A stretch of DNA of 64,000 nt from Vibrio mimicus. Lineage in GTDB: Bacteria > Pseudomonadota > Gammaproteobacteria > Enterobacterales > Vibrionaceae. Under the pieces are notes generated by a model. That model ran no database searches, was not told where the DNA came from, and worked only from the letters and a program-made list of their open reading frames with translations. The DNA lies in assembly GCF_019048845.1 (NCBI RefSeq), contig NZ_CP077426.1, positions 1,783,501 through 1,847,500 of the forward strand. The letters run 5' to 3'. Position 1 is the stretch's first letter; each line of letters begins with the position of its first letter. The position numbers were made by a program, and so were the translations under genes. Below, piece by piece: positions 29,029-39,116 of this stretch.

Positions 29029-29748
29029 ATGTCTCAACTTGCACTCATCACCGGAGCCAGCCGTGGCATCGGTCACGCTATCGCTCATTATTTTGCTCAA
29101 CAAGGGTATTCATTAATACTCGTTGCCAAGAATTCAACTCGTTTAACTCAGGTTCAGGCGGAGTTCAAAACACGCTACCCCAACCTGACTGTGGATACAC
29201 TTGCGCTGGATTTTAGCCAGCCTGAATCCATCACACAGCCGTTGAGCGCCTTACTGGAAACGCGGCCATCTATTGATGTGATGGTGAGCAGCGCAGGGGT
29301 ACTCACCGCGGGCAGCACGTCATTAAATACAACGAAGCTGACTGAATTGTTTAATATCAATGTGGTTTCCACCATGGTGGTGTGTAACTTAGTGGCAGAA
29401 AAAATGAAGCAACAAGGCCACGGTGAAATCTATACACTAGGCTCAATGGCTGCGCTTGAACCTGTTACCAAAATCGCTGCTTATTCGGCGAGCAAGGCTG
29501 CACTGGTCACTTATAGCCAAATGCTCTACCAAAAGTTGCTGCCTTTTAATGTGCGGGTATGTTGTTTATGTCCAAGTGTTGTTGATACAGACATGACCAA
29601 TGATGGACGGATTGCGAACAGTCTTAAAATTGATCCGCAAGATTTGAGTAACGCTATCGATTTTGTGCGTCAGCTTTCTCCCGCCGCCTCAATGTCTATT
29701 TTACCGATTCGCTGTAAAGTCATTGACTTAGAAAAACAGAAAGCCTAA
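29029..29748 (+). CDS. Short-chain dehydrogenase/reductase
   Basis: A 239-residue SDR. The NAD(P)-binding motif is LITGASRGIGHAIA, the second structural motif SSAGVL (NNAG-type), and the catalytic residues are Ser in LGSMAAL and YSASK with Tyr and Lys. PSVVDTDM follows, as in classical SDRs. The substrate is unknown. The start at 29029 (MSQLALITG) has CAAGG upstream; the longer frame from 28948 would add an unlikely N-terminal tail. It stands alone, convergent with sodC. Confidence 0.9.
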   Translation: MSQLALITGASRGIGHAIAHYFAQQGYSLILVAKNSTRLTQVQAEFKTRYPNLTVDTLALDFSQPESITQPLSALLETRPSIDVMVSSAGVLTAGSTSLNTTKLTELFNINVVSTMVVCNLVAEKMKQQGHGEIYTLGSMAALEPVTKIAAYSASKAALVTYSQMLYQKLLPFNVRVCCLCPSVVDTDMTNDGRIANSLKIDPQDLSNAIDFVRQLSPAASMSILPIRCKVIDLEKQKA

Positions 29749-29775
29749 CACTCAACTCCATTTTATTTTCTTATA

Positions 29776-29817
29776 AAGCGCTGATGTACATCATTATCTT
29801 TGTGCCCATCAGCGCTT
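29776..29817. terminator. Possible terminator between the SDR gene and sodC
   Basis: Two 11-base arms, aagcgctgatg and catcagcgctt, pair perfectly around a 20-base loop between the convergent genes. The minus-strand reading is followed by TTTATAAG. The large loop makes it only moderately convincing. Confidence 0.5.
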
Positions 29818-29853
29818 AACGGTTAAGTCAATATCGCGTTGATCATACTGACA

Positions 29854-30369
29854 TTATTGCCCAATCACACCACACACAATACGAGCCCCGCCACCGCCTA
29901 AAGCCATTGGGTGATCCGAGTGATTATCTCCCCCCGCATGAATCATCAGTGCTTTGCCTTTGACGTCATCCATTTTCAGACGAGGTGCCAGTACCGGTTG
30001 ATTTGCTTGGCCTTGTGCATCCACGTACAAAGCAGGGAGATCCCCTAAGTGGTTGTCATTTGTCCACGGATAGCCGTGTTTTCCCGTGTTTTGCGGATCA
30101 AAATGCCCACCTGCGGCACCACCTAATACGGTTTTGCCCTCCTTGGTCGAGGCTTCACATGAACCATTCGCATGTACATGAAAACCATGCATCCCCATAG
30201 ACAATCCCGCCAGCTGTGGGGTAAAAATCATGCCATATGCACTGTCACTCAATGTGACCGTACCGACTGATTGACCTGAGTTTAAATCTGTCATCTGCAC
30301 GGTCATCTCCTGTGCAAACAGCGGTTGAGACAACAAAGTAGCAATAGCAAGCAGCGTATATTTTTTCAT
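29854..30369 (-). CDS. sodC: Periplasmic Cu,Zn superoxide dismutase SodC
   Basis: A 171-residue enzyme that converts superoxide to peroxide in the periplasm. The signal peptide is [20 protein letters not shown]. Metal ligands are visible in [10 protein letters not shown] (copper histidines), [15 protein letters not shown] (bridging and zinc histidines), GDLPAL and [11 protein letters not shown]; the disulfide partner cysteine is in RIVCGVIG. The length is typical. The start at 30369 is set by the signal peptide. It precedes, on the same strand, no further gene, and follows the ankyrin and catalase genes, so the three form an oxidative-stress group. From memory the same trio exists in V. cholerae N16961. 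Confidence 0.96.
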   Translation of the reverse strand: MKKYTLLAIATLLSQPLFAQEMTVQMTDLNSGQSVGTVTLSDSAYGMIFTPQLAGLSMGMHGFHVHANGSCEASTKEGKTVLGGAAGGHFDPQNTGKHGYPWTNDNHLGDLPALYVDAQGQANQPVLAPRLKMDDVKGKALMIHAGGDNHSDHPMALGGGGARIVCGVIGQ

Positions 30370-30479
30370 TATCGATTCCTTTTTCGTAGCACATGGGTAA
30401 TTCACTCCAGCCTTTGCTCGTCTAATCCACTTAGCCGTCAGGCCAAAGGCTGCAATTTCTTATTGTTCAGGTATGTAGC

Positions 30480-31004
30480 TTAGTGGATGGAGGCGTTTTT
30501 TGTTTGAGACTGCGCGGCCATTTTCTCTTGATGCAGCATTTTTAATGTTTCGGATTGACCGTATAACTGGGCAAATTCTGCTACCGATAGCCCTGCTTTA
30601 TTGCGTATGTCATCGGCACATTCTGCTTGATACAAGGTTCGCGCGATCTGTATTTCTCGTTTAAGTAGTGCACCCATTAAGGCGGTATTGCCGCGTTTAT
30701 CTTGCAAGCATGCATTGGCACCAGAGCGTAACAACAATTCTACGGTTGGGGCGTTACCTTGATAAGCCGCCACCATTAATGCGGTGTAGCTTTCACGGTT
30801 TCGCTGATCGATGGGAAATCCAGCGGACAGAAATTCACTAACCACTTCATTATTGCCAGTTCTCGCCGCGGCAAAATAGAGCGAGATAAGGGATTGATAT
30901 TCTTGAGCTGAATCTGATGGCGTTGCCACGGATAGCTCCGTCGCCGCCAAGCTCATACTGGATACGAAAAGACCCATTAAGGCTACTTTCTTTAGCCATT
31001 TCAT
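30480..31004 (-). CDS. Exported ankyrin-repeat protein next to catalase
   Basis: A 174-residue protein with a signal peptide (KKVALMGLFVSSMSLAA) and three to four ankyrin repeats, seen as ESYTALMVAAYQGNAPTVELLLRSGA, RGNTALMGALLKREIQIARTLY and KAGLSVAEFAQLYG. AGGAG precedes the ATG at 31004. Ankyrin proteins beside periplasmic catalase are known in Pseudomonas (AnkB with KatB), where they support catalase activity; the same role is inferred here. It lies between katB and sodC on the same strand. It is probably a periplasmic helper protein rather than an enzyme. Confidence 0.88.
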   Translation of the reverse strand: MKWLKKVALMGLFVSSMSLAATELSVATPSDSAQEYQSLISLYFAAARTGNNEVVSEFLSAGFPIDQRNRESYTALMVAAYQGNAPTVELLLRSGANACLQDKRGNTALMGALLKREIQIARTLYQAECADDIRNKAGLSVAEFAQLYGQSETLKMLHQEKMAAQSQTKNASIH

Positions 31005-31031
31005 TCTGCGTCTCCTTTCTTTCGGTAAGAT

Positions 31032-31088
31032 GCCCCACAAGAGCCCTATTTTCTGGGCAGAAAAGAGCGGATTTATCTCTTGTGGGGC
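31032..31088. repeat. Inverted repeat between katB and the ankyrin gene
   Basis: A perfect 12-bp inverted repeat, gccccacaagag at 31032-31043 and ctcttgtggggc at 31077-31088, encloses 33 bases. It lies between the katB stop and the ankyrin start. It could be a large-loop hairpin acting as an mRNA processing or stability element. The enclosed part includes CTGGGCAGAAAAGAGC, which recurs in inverted orientation upstream of katB at 32674-32689. Confidence 0.75.
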
Positions 31089-31100
31089 AAATTGGTGGAA

Positions 31101-32612
31101 TTACATCCGTACTTTGTTCATCACTTTTTGCAAATCGGTCTGAGTCGCTTCCGCTAAGCGAGTCCCGTAGTCTTTATCTGCACGATAAAAATGGCTGACC
31201 ATGGTAGTTTTGATCTCTTCATCGGTCACTTTGTTAAGGTCACCCGCCAAGTTGGTGATCAAATCTTGTTTATCCTGCTCACCTAAGCTGCGATACAGCA
31301 CACCTGCTTGGTAAAAGTTGCGTGGATTGCTGATCGCTTTTTGCTGCACAGTGCCAACAAGTTTGGTTTGTACGGCTTTGAATTCAGAATTCTCCTTAAG
31401 CTCAAGCTGACGGCTTGGCTCGTAGTTAACATCCGAATCGGTTTGCGCGTTATTACTTGCACCATCTTGATTGTGGCTATTCACTTCCGCTAGCGGGCGG
31501 TTGATCGGCAGTTGGAACAAGTTTGCCCCAACGCGATAAAGCTGCGTATCGGCATAAGCAAACAAGCGACCTTGCAACAGGCGATCTTCCGATGGCTCAA
31601 TACCTGGGATCAGGTTTGATGGTGCAAATGCCGACTGTTCGGTTTCCAAGAAGAAGTTATCGGGCACTTTGTTCAGGGTCATCGTACCGACTTTCTTCTC
31701 TGGCACATCCAACCAGACTTTGGTGGCATCCAATCCGTTGTAATCCAGTTTGCTCAACTGCTCAGGGCTCAACACTTTCACATAGAGATCCCATTTCGGG
31801 TGGTTGCCTGCATTGATTTGCTGGTACAGGTCATGGGTCAAGTGATTAAAATCTTGTCCCTGAACTTTCGCTACTTCATCAGGGCGTAAACTTTCGATCC
31901 CTTGCTGGCTTTTCCAATGGAATTTCACGTAGTTCACATCGCCTTTTTTATTGATCCATTTGTAAGCGTGAACCCCAAAGCCATCCATTGTCCGATAGCT
32001 TGCTGGTGTACCTAAGTTGGTGTACACCCACGTCAACATATGTGTTGACCCCGGTTCATGGCTAAAGAAGTCAAAAAATCGGTTCGGATCTTGAATATTG
32101 GTTACCGGTGATGGTTTTAGTGAATGAACCATATCCGGAAACTTGATCGAATCGCGAATGAAAAACACAGGCAAGTTGTTCCCTACCAAATCCCAGTTGC
32201 CTTGTTCGGTATAAAATTTGGTCGCAAAACCTCGAGGATCGCGCAGCGTTTCTGGCGAACCTTTTGAGTGAATCACTGTTGAAAAACGCACAAATACCGG
32301 CGTGACTTTGCCTTTGCCCGTGAAAGGTGCTGATAGTGTCAGCTCACTAAAATCACCGGATGCGACAAACTCACCATGCGCGCCTGTTCCTCTGGCATGT
32401 ACCACGCGCTCAGGAATACGTTCTCTGGCAAAACGCTGCAGTTTTTGGATCAGATGAACGTCTTGCAGTAACACACTGCCATTTTCACCTGCCGTGATGG
32501 AATTTTGGTTATCGCCAACCGGCGCACCATTGTCTCGTGTCAGAGTTTGTGCCTGTACGGATACGGTCACTAACCCCATTGAAATAATTAAAAAGCTTTT
32601 TGACATTTGCAT
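31101..32612 (-). CDS. katB: Periplasmic monofunctional catalase KatB
   Basis: A 503-residue heme catalase with a signal peptide (SKSFLIISMGLVTVSVQAQ), so it works in the periplasm. Landmarks are the distal histidine in VVHARGTGAHGEF, the asparagine in WDLVGNNLPVFFIRD and the proximal tyrosine in GRLFAYADTQLYRVGAN. It is a small-subunit, clade-3-like catalase. The ATG at 32612 has GGAGAG 5 bases upstream; a second ATG at 32606 is possible. The ankyrin gene follows on the same strand after 96 bases. It complements the cytosolic KatG at 5195. Confidence 0.94.
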   Translation of the reverse strand: MQMSKSFLIISMGLVTVSVQAQTLTRDNGAPVGDNQNSITAGENGSVLLQDVHLIQKLQRFARERIPERVVHARGTGAHGEFVASGDFSELTLSAPFTGKGKVTPVFVRFSTVIHSKGSPETLRDPRGFATKFYTEQGNWDLVGNNLPVFFIRDSIKFPDMVHSLKPSPVTNIQDPNRFFDFFSHEPGSTHMLTWVYTNLGTPASYRTMDGFGVHAYKWINKKGDVNYVKFHWKSQQGIESLRPDEVAKVQGQDFNHLTHDLYQQINAGNHPKWDLYVKVLSPEQLSKLDYNGLDATKVWLDVPEKKVGTMTLNKVPDNFFLETEQSAFAPSNLIPGIEPSEDRLLQGRLFAYADTQLYRVGANLFQLPINRPLAEVNSHNQDGASNNAQTDSDVNYEPSRQLELKENSEFKAVQTKLVGTVQQKAISNPRNFYQAGVLYRSLGEQDKQDLITNLAGDLNKVTDEEIKTTMVSHFYRADKDYGTRLAEATQTDLQKVMNKVRM

Positions 32613-33058
32613 GGTTGCTCTCCAATGCGACCTGCCATTCTGACCGACGTTGCGGAGAATGAGGAAATCAAAAGCTCTTTTCTGCCCAGCGAGAATATAT
32701 CTCTGAGGCCCCATTTTGTTTAATGGGAAATAACGATAACTTTAATAGAGAAAATCGATTTAAACCAAAATTGCATACATTCCATCCGATTAAGATTTAT
32801 CGAATGACGTTATTTAAAACAGAAAAATCGTGACATTCGTTCATTATTTTATTTATTAGCAACAATTAAATTATCTTTCTATTTTCGTGTTGTTTTCTAT
32901 ACATTTTGGCTATTTTTCAAACTGAGAATAACTTATTTCCAAATACGATATGAGAATTTGAATGAATTTTTCAACCTCTCAGGTCATCTCCTTTGAACTA
33001 GCGAATGTGAACTCATTTTGCCCAATCACTCTCAGTCAATCTGTTTAAAGGAGCTTTC
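32613..33058. promoter_or_regulatory. Divergent intergenic region katB / YkgB-like gene
   Basis: About 446 AT-rich bases with no supported gene. It must hold the promoters of katB (minus) and the DUF417 gene (plus). Apart from the 16-base repeat at 32674-32689 shared with the katB 3' side, no operator could be recognised. Confidence 0.4.
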
Positions 33059-33499
33059 ATGCCAGACTCAAAAACGCACAAACCTACGACTCAATACGGC
33101 TATCTTATCGGTGTATTAGGGGTATCACTGATCTTGATTTGGTTGGGTATTTACAAATTTACCCCCACCGAAGCCAAATTGATCGAGCCTCTTGTACTTA
33201 ACCACCCCTTGATGGGCTGGACTTACCAGTTTCTCTCAGTACAAGCAGTTTCTAACCTAATTGGTGCAACAGAAATTATTGTAGGGATTGGTTTATTGAT
33301 TGGCCTGCGCTCATCTAAAGTGGCTTATTACTCAGGAATAGCAAGTACGGTGATTTTTATTAGCACATTAAGTTTTTTGATTACCACCCCCAATGCTTGG
33401 AAAGTATCTGATGGAATTTTGGTTCCAAATTTCTTTTTACTGAAAGATATCCTCTTTTTAGCGGTGGCGATTCACGTTATCGAGAAAAATAAAGAGTAA
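33059..33499 (+). CDS. YkgB/RclC-like (DUF417) inner-membrane protein
   Basis: A 146-residue membrane protein of the DUF417 family, which includes E. coli RclC (YkgB) of the reactive-chlorine resistance operon. Features are the conserved LIWLGIYKFTPTEAKLIEPLV, the PLMGWTYQFLS and IGATEIIVGIGLLIGL segments, and a C-terminal LPNF-like FLLKDI segment, with about four helices. AAAGGAG precedes the ATG. It is divergent from katB and beside other peroxide-defence genes, so an oxidant-response role is plausible but not shown. A bidirectional terminator follows. Confidence 0.88.
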   Translation: MPDSKTHKPTTQYGYLIGVLGVSLILIWLGIYKFTPTEAKLIEPLVLNHPLMGWTYQFLSVQAVSNLIGATEIIVGIGLLIGLRSSKVAYYSGIASTVIFISTLSFLITTPNAWKVSDGILVPNFFLLKDILFLAVAIHVIEKNKE

Positions 33500-33545
33500 C
33501 AATTACCCTCTAATTATTGTCCAGTGTCGTTTTAAACATCCCATA

Positions 33546-33577
33546 AAAAATAGAGCGTCTTTTGACGCTCTATTTTT
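33546..33577. terminator. Bidirectional terminator
   Basis: A 14-bp stem (aaaaatagagcgtc / gacgctctattttt) with loop TTTT lies between the DUF417 gene and the convergent AcfD-like gene. Confidence 0.93.
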
Positions 33578-33592
33578 ATTGCCTAAACACCC

Positions 33593-36500
33593 CTACTGGC
33601 TGATCTGGTTAATTTTTAACGGATCTCGATTTGGTTTAAGGTATTTTTGTGCTTGAACACGATTCACCCCTGCATTTGTCACCCCACCTTCATAGTGTGG
33701 TTTTGGATCATTGGGATAGATAAACGCTTTACTACCCGGATTCCATGCTTGGAAAAACTCGGTAAGATCGGTTTGCGCTGCATAGGAAGCACAAAGCATC
33801 AGTTGATCACTTTTACCCAACCCAGAAGGTTGGCATAAGTTCTCTCCTCTCAGTGTCATTACGCCATCGTCTGCATTACGGGTTAAACGGTGCATCAGTT
33901 TAAACAGGTTCCAACCTTTCACTCCATCTTCTTGGCTGTAGTAAGTCGGTAGTTCACCTGAATACCAGCGTTCAATTTGGAACTCCGTCTCAGCCCACTC
34001 TTTAAGTTGGGCAAACATCACCAAGCGCTCACCCGCACCGCCTGCGCCCCAAGCATGGCCTTTCTCCATGCTCACAAATTCAGGAGCAATACGAATGTCC
34101 TGTTCAACACGAGCCATCTTTCCTAAGTGACGATCTTGCATGTAAAGCGCCAGCAAGTTGTTCACCACTTCGGTGGCGCCATCCACATTGAATGGTGCTT
34201 CGGCCGCGTTATGCCCTACTTCATGCCACAATAACCAACTATTTAGTGGATTGGTATTGAGGCTTTTGCTTGTGGCATTAAAGCTCGAATTCATCACCGG
34301 ATAACCTGAGTGCGCCGCCCCAATACTGATGGCGATATCATTCACAAAATGATGGCGGTTATTCGGGTTACTCTCACTGGTGGCTTTACGGTTATGCTGA
34401 CCTTCTACACCTTCATCACGCGCATAAAAATCGTTGAGATCGAGGGCAAACCGATCCAAATCTTGAGCAAATTGAGCAATACCACCTGTATAACCAGAGG
34501 CATTCAAGTTTGCTTTCGGAGCGGTAAACACGAAACTGTTCGAGACAACTTCACCAATAGGTGCTGGGGAATCTAGTCCATTTTCCCACTTACCCTCTTT
34601 ATACAATGGGGCATCAATCGTTCCTGTGAAAGTCAGTGTCACTTGCTCACTGTTCCCTCCTTGGGCATAAATCAAGCCACCATAAGGCACTGTAAAATCA
34701 TGACTCGCGGCGTTTCCACCACCAATCACGAAAGATTTGGTCATTCTTGGTGGACGCTTTAAGCCAAGCTCATGCTTCTCACGCCCAGTCAAATCATCAG
34801 CCAGTGCAATGGTGATCGTCACGGGTGCATTTTCACCAGAAACAGTCACGCTGAACTTTTGCTGCGCAACAGCCCATTGCCCTGTCGGCTGGCGGTTGCC
34901 CGCAAACCATGCGGTTGTTTGGTTGCGCATATCTAAGGTAATGGATTGCCCTTGGTAACCCTTGGCTTCTCCTGGGAAAGCACGCACATCCACTTTGATG
35001 TCCAAATCCCAAAATGAGCGCCCCAACATCAAACGCGTCAGAGGTTTTTCCATATAGTTCAATGGATAACTCGGGTTCATTTGGCCAGCATACTCACCCT
35101 CACCATAGACCATCGACATTTCATTCAACTGCACTTTCAGGCTCTCAGGGCACTGTGTATTCCCACCGGCAGTATTGCTGGTATAACAGTTCAGAAATTC
35201 AGTGAAGCGTTGGAAACCTAGCTCATCGGTGTGGGTTGATTCGTAGCGATAATCGAGATCGTTCCACAGCCAAACCGTCATGTTTTGATAGATGCGGTTG
35301 AGATCGACACTGTTTAAGCGCTCACCCTGCTTACCTTTGGTGCGGAAATAACGTTCATGTTGATACAAAGCTTCAATGTTAGTGCCAAGATTCGCGGCTT
35401 TGATCATGGCTTTTGCCTCTTCATCACCCAGTTTTAGCTCGGTATAGAAGGGTCTGAACATACCGCCACTGATTGGAATGCCATTACCTGGACGATATTC
35501 CAAACAGTTCACTTCATACTGGTAAGGCTTACTACACTCTTGATAAGCCGGAGCCCCGTAGGAGGTGGTAAATGCATCGAGAATACGTTGCTTCGCCTCT
35601 GCCAAACTTGTGCGATTAAGAACTGGTTTGCCATGCTCATCATAGACCACCTGACCTTTCTCATCTTTTTGCCAGTGACTTGACTCATCAATAAAAGCGA
35701 TCTGTTTGACGGGTTGGCCTTGGTCATCCTCTTCTGTCCATGTCGCCATTTCAAGGCTAGGTTTATCATCCGGTTTACCATCAACAATAAACTTCCACTC
35801 AACGCTACCGTCTTCTTTAATCGTGTATGGCAAGGTTGGCGCTACGCCATTTTCACCCTCTACTGCCGCATAGCGCTCTATCACCCAAATCCCATGTTCA
35901 CGCTGGTTACGTGGGCGATCTGGGTACCCCGCACTTGGCCCATTACCGTCAGCGACCACGCTCGATCCCATACCAAAAGCAATACCGGCGCTATCTAACA
36001 ACCGATCGATCTCACCTGAGCGAGTACGATTAATGATGGTTTCCATCATTAATACATTTCCCCCACGGTTAACATAATCGATAAGTGCTGTTACATCCTC
36101 CTGATTCAGTTTGGGGTATTCAGTATCGGCGCTCATCGCCAAACCTTTTCCACCCGTATTACCGTGGTATTCATAACCATTAATGATCACGACAGGCATG
36201 GTTTCTGGATTTAGCTCCGAGAAATGATCCATCTGCATGGTTTGAGCTGCGAATTGAGAATCCAACACAAAGGGAGCTTGATTGCCCAAGTCATAGTGTC
36301 CAGCACGCTTAAAATAAACATAAGGAATATTGGTACCCACCGTCAGTTGTGCCGAATTTTTCCCGGTTAAATAGCGCAGCACATTACTGAAGAAGTTCCC
36401 CATATCATCACTGTCGCTGCTCGCAGCACATGCACCTTGTTTATCGACTTTACCATTCCAACTAAATCCATTCGGGCAAACCAATACGCTGTTGTAACGG

Positions 36501-38185
36501 GAATTACCCAGCACCATCACTTTGCCTTTCCCTAGCTCTCCAACGCTAATAAAAGGCAGATTAAACGTCGCCGTTTTCGCCGAAACATCATCTGGCTTAA
36601 CCAGTGACGGAGCCTCCGTGATAAATGCCAACCCTTTTTCATCCCACGCTTTAGGGTTACCAAAATCAATCCAGTAGTTATTGTCGTTACGCGCCATTAA
36701 TACGGGAAATGCCGTATTCGCAATGTTAACGGCCGCTTGTCCACGGGCATTACCGGTACTACCGTAAAAATTGGTACTGTCATGGAATACATGAAAACGT
36801 TCTACTTTTTTCCAACCCTGCTTCTGAACATCTTCTGTCGCCCCCCAGAGTTTTTGAATATCCGCTTGAATACGGCTTGCCTCTGGATCCACTGCCGATT
36901 TCGTGGACAGTGTCGACCACATTGGAGCCATGCGGCTCGGCTTTAACGCTTGATCAATGTCGGCTGCGATCCCTTGGGAAAATTGCTGATTAAACTCACC
37001 GTAAACAATTTGAGTTTTACCGCCCCCCACATCCAGTTCCACATCTTCATTACTGAGCGACAGTGAAATAGCTTCATTGACCACATTAGGATATTGAGCA
37101 AAAACTTGGGTAACACTATCGGGAACAGAGACTAGACCATCGGAAATGTCGGCATAGCGCAACACCAGTGCCTCAGCATTCTTCCCTTCATTTTCCGCGC
37201 CTAATTCAGCCAACTGAAATGTATTTTTGTTGCCACGAATATTGCCAAGCTCGAACGTGTCAATCGCAAAGCTGATGGTATCTCCCCACGAGAATTCGAA
37301 ACGGCCATCTTCCATCGCTCGACCAGCTTTACTAACGCCAGTCACCCCACGGCTGTGGTTACTGAAATAAGCAATGCCATTTACCGGGCGACCTTGGCTG
37401 TCCAATAATTGACCTTGGCTTAAAATAATCTCTGTTGGTTTATACACCAAATTCTCTTCAGCATTCGCTGAAACAAAACCGCTGTTTAAATCGTTTGATG
37501 CCCCCGGAGTAACCGCGGGTGGAATATCGGGGACATGGGTTGAAGGTTGTTTGTCCACTTGGTTATCGTTACTGATTTTTTCGGTAATCAGTTCACGAAA
37601 CGCTTCAGCAGGCATATCTAAATTATTTCGAAGATAATTTTGAAAAGTGAGTGAATCTCGGGATGAATCGAAATTTAAATCGATATTTTTCCCTTGCAGA
37701 TTACCCATGTTTTTGATCAAAGTTTGTACGTTGGTTTGACGCAATACGGACTCTTTGTACTCATCGGCATTCGTCAGTGTAAGTAATTCCAATCCACTTG
37801 TTCGAGCTGCCATGCGTGAATTCGGAATGCTGAAAGGAGAGCTAAAGGTGGCCAACGTTTGACCGTCCAATGTACACACCACATGGCCTTTTTGTTCCAC
37901 CGAAAACTCTGAGGCTGGCTCACCATTACAGAGCACCGAACGACCAAACATGATGCTGCCATCGAGTGAAAGACGAGAAAGGATGATAGGGTCATCAACG
38001 CCAATATCAGGAAGCTCTCCACCTTCTACAGCAGATCCATCACCTTCGGTTGTAGGGCCACCACCACCAGGATTAGAGATGTCAGGTTTAAGGGAATCCA
38101 ATGAATTAGAAATTGAATCATGGTTGCAACCCGCGATGGCCATTGCAACCATTATGGAAATTAATTTTATTTTCATATTTATCAT
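33593..38185 (-). CDS. AcfD/SslE (YghJ)-like M60-family metalloprotease lipoprotein
   Basis: A very large (1530-residue) surface lipoprotein. The lipobox is AMAIAGC with Cys20, followed by a Gly/Pro-rich linker. The C-terminal third carries the gluzincin motif of the M60/enhancin family: HEVGH at 1321-1325 and a further glutamate at 1339. This layout matches AcfD of V. cholerae and SslE/YghJ of E. coli, which are mucin-degrading colonization factors. The true acfD of toxigenic V. cholerae lies in the VPI island; none of its neighbours (acfA, tagA, tcp) is here, so this is a separate homologue. An ATG at 38176 is an alternative start. No clear ribosome site was seen. Mucin or mucus degradation is inferred from the family. 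Confidence 0.87.
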   Translation of the reverse strand: MINMKIKLISIMVAMAIAGCNHDSISNSLDSLKPDISNPGGGGPTTEGDGSAVEGGELPDIGVDDPIILSRLSLDGSIMFGRSVLCNGEPASEFSVEQKGHVVCTLDGQTLATFSSPFSIPNSRMAARTSGLELLTLTNADEYKESVLRQTNVQTLIKNMGNLQGKNIDLNFDSSRDSLTFQNYLRNNLDMPAEAFRELITEKISNDNQVDKQPSTHVPDIPPAVTPGASNDLNSGFVSANAEENLVYKPTEIILSQGQLLDSQGRPVNGIAYFSNHSRGVTGVSKAGRAMEDGRFEFSWGDTISFAIDTFELGNIRGNKNTFQLAELGAENEGKNAEALVLRYADISDGLVSVPDSVTQVFAQYPNVVNEAISLSLSNEDVELDVGGGKTQIVYGEFNQQFSQGIAADIDQALKPSRMAPMWSTLSTKSAVDPEASRIQADIQKLWGATEDVQKQGWKKVERFHVFHDSTNFYGSTGNARGQAAVNIANTAFPVLMARNDNNYWIDFGNPKAWDEKGLAFITEAPSLVKPDDVSAKTATFNLPFISVGELGKGKVMVLGNSRYNSVLVCPNGFSWNGKVDKQGACAASSDSDDMGNFFSNVLRYLTGKNSAQLTVGTNIPYVYFKRAGHYDLGNQAPFVLDSQFAAQTMQMDHFSELNPETMPVVIINGYEYHGNTGGKGLAMSADTEYPKLNQEDVTALIDYVNRGGNVLMMETIINRTRSGEIDRLLDSAGIAFGMGSSVVADGNGPSAGYPDRPRNQREHGIWVIERYAAVEGENGVAPTLPYTIKEDGSVEWKFIVDGKPDDKPSLEMATWTEEDDQGQPVKQIAFIDESSHWQKDEKGQVVYDEHGKPVLNRTSLAEAKQRILDAFTTSYGAPAYQECSKPYQYEVNCLEYRPGNGIPISGGMFRPFYTELKLGDEEAKAMIKAANLGTNIEALYQHERYFRTKGKQGERLNSVDLNRIYQNMTVWLWNDLDYRYESTHTDELGFQRFTEFLNCYTSNTAGGNTQCPESLKVQLNEMSMVYGEGEYAGQMNPSYPLNYMEKPLTRLMLGRSFWDLDIKVDVRAFPGEAKGYQGQSITLDMRNQTTAWFAGNRQPTGQWAVAQQKFSVTVSGENAPVTITIALADDLTGREKHELGLKRPPRMTKSFVIGGGNAASHDFTVPYGGLIYAQGGNSEQVTLTFTGTIDAPLYKEGKWENGLDSPAPIGEVVSNSFVFTAPKANLNASGYTGGIAQFAQDLDRFALDLNDFYARDEGVEGQHNRKATSESNPNNRHHFVNDIAISIGAAHSGYPVMNSSFNATSKSLNTNPLNSWLLWHEVGHNAAEAPFNVDGATEVVNNLLALYMQDRHLGKMARVEQDIRIAPEFVSMEKGHAWGAGGAGERLVMFAQLKEWAETEFQIERWYSGELPTYYSQEDGVKGWNLFKLMHRLTRNADDGVMTLRGENLCQPSGLGKSDQLMLCASYAAQTDLTEFFQAWNPGSKAFIYPNDPKPHYEGGVTNAGVNRVQAQKYLKPNRDPLKINQISQ

Positions 38186-38513
38186 TCTATTTTATTTTTA
38201 TTGGCAAAAATACCACGTAAAAATATTCAAACTTTAAATATGTTCTGTCAATAAACACCCTGTAGGAATTTACTGACAAATGGATTTTTTTAAGAAGCTA
38301 AAAAATGAATTATCCAAATACATTAAATATAACTATAGGATTATAAAAACTCTTAATTCTCCTAGAAAAATTCACTCTTTAGAAAATATTGATATCTGTT
38401 CAAAAAATAATGAAATATAGGTAATAAATAGTAAACGACTATATCCACAAAATCATTCGCGTCAAAGATTGAATGCTTAACACTAATAACATCCAAAAAT
38501 AACCTAGTATGAA
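38186..38513 (-). promoter_or_regulatory. AT-rich upstream region of the AcfD-like gene
   Basis: About 328 bases between the AcfD-like gene and the response-regulator stop. It is strongly AT-rich, with no supported reading frame and no clear terminator for the two-component operon. It presumably holds the promoter for the protease gene. Confidence 0.4.
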
Positions 38514-39116
38514 CTAGGCAGGTAAATAACTCCCCATATAGCGAATAAGAGCCGCCATATTATTCACTTCGAGCTTCTTCATGAGATTGGCACGATGTAC
38601 TTCAATCGTGCGCAGCGAAACGCATAATTCATCCGCCATTTCTTGATTTTTCATGCCTTTAAGCACCAACTCTGCCACATCTCGCTCACGCTTGGTTAGG
38701 CTCCCTATCTTACGCCGCGCGTTACACTGTTCCGCACAAATAGCCGACAGCTCAAGCGCTTGCTCAATCGCTCTTACTAACGCATCCCCATCCACCGGTT
38801 TTTGGAAAAAATCACACGCCCCTTCTTTTAACGCTTCAACGGCCATGGGTACATCACCGTGTCCGGTTAAATAGATGATGCGCAGCGGGCTATTGCGCTC
38901 GTTTAACTGGCGCTGCACTTCTTGGCCACACAGCTCTGGCATTCGGCTATCTAACACCACACACCCTGCTTGTTGCCAGTTGGCTTGCTCAAGAAACTGC
39001 CGCCCGCAAGAGAAGGCTTGCAGTTGATAACCGTAGCTTTCGAGTAAAAACTGCAATGACTCTAAAACGCTGATTTCATCATCAACCAAATAAACGGGAT
39101 GAAGGTTACGAAACAT
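38514..39116 (-). CDS. FixJ/NarL-type response regulator (TtrR/ThsR-like)
   Basis: A 200-residue regulator. The receiver domain shows VYLVDDE (acidic pocket), VVLDSRMPELCG with the phosphorylated Asp near 54, YLTGHGD (Thr) and FFQKPVD (Lys). The C-terminal LuxR-type DNA-binding domain reads LTKRERDVAELVLKGMKNQEMADELCVSLRTIEVHRANLMKKL. The architecture and length match TtrR/ThsR, partners of PhnD-domain sensor kinases that detect tetrathionate or thiosulfate. It overlaps the kinase gene by 11 bases. It probably activates the divergent rhodanese operon through the palindromes at 40985-41008; this is inferred. Confidence 0.9.
   Translation of the reverse strand: MFRNLHPVYLVDDEISVLESLQFLLESYGYQLQAFSCGRQFLEQANWQQAGCVVLDSRMPELCGQEVQRQLNERNSPLRIIYLTGHGDVPMAVEALKEGACDFFQKPVDGDALVRAIEQALELSAICAEQCNARRKIGSLTKRERDVAELVLKGMKNQEMADELCVSLRTIEVHRANLMKKLEVNNMAALIRYMGSYLPA

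Noticed and set aside
33593..38185. Part of the V. cholerae pathogenicity island VPI-1
   Set aside because: None of tcp, toxT, tagA, acfABC or the integrase is present around it.
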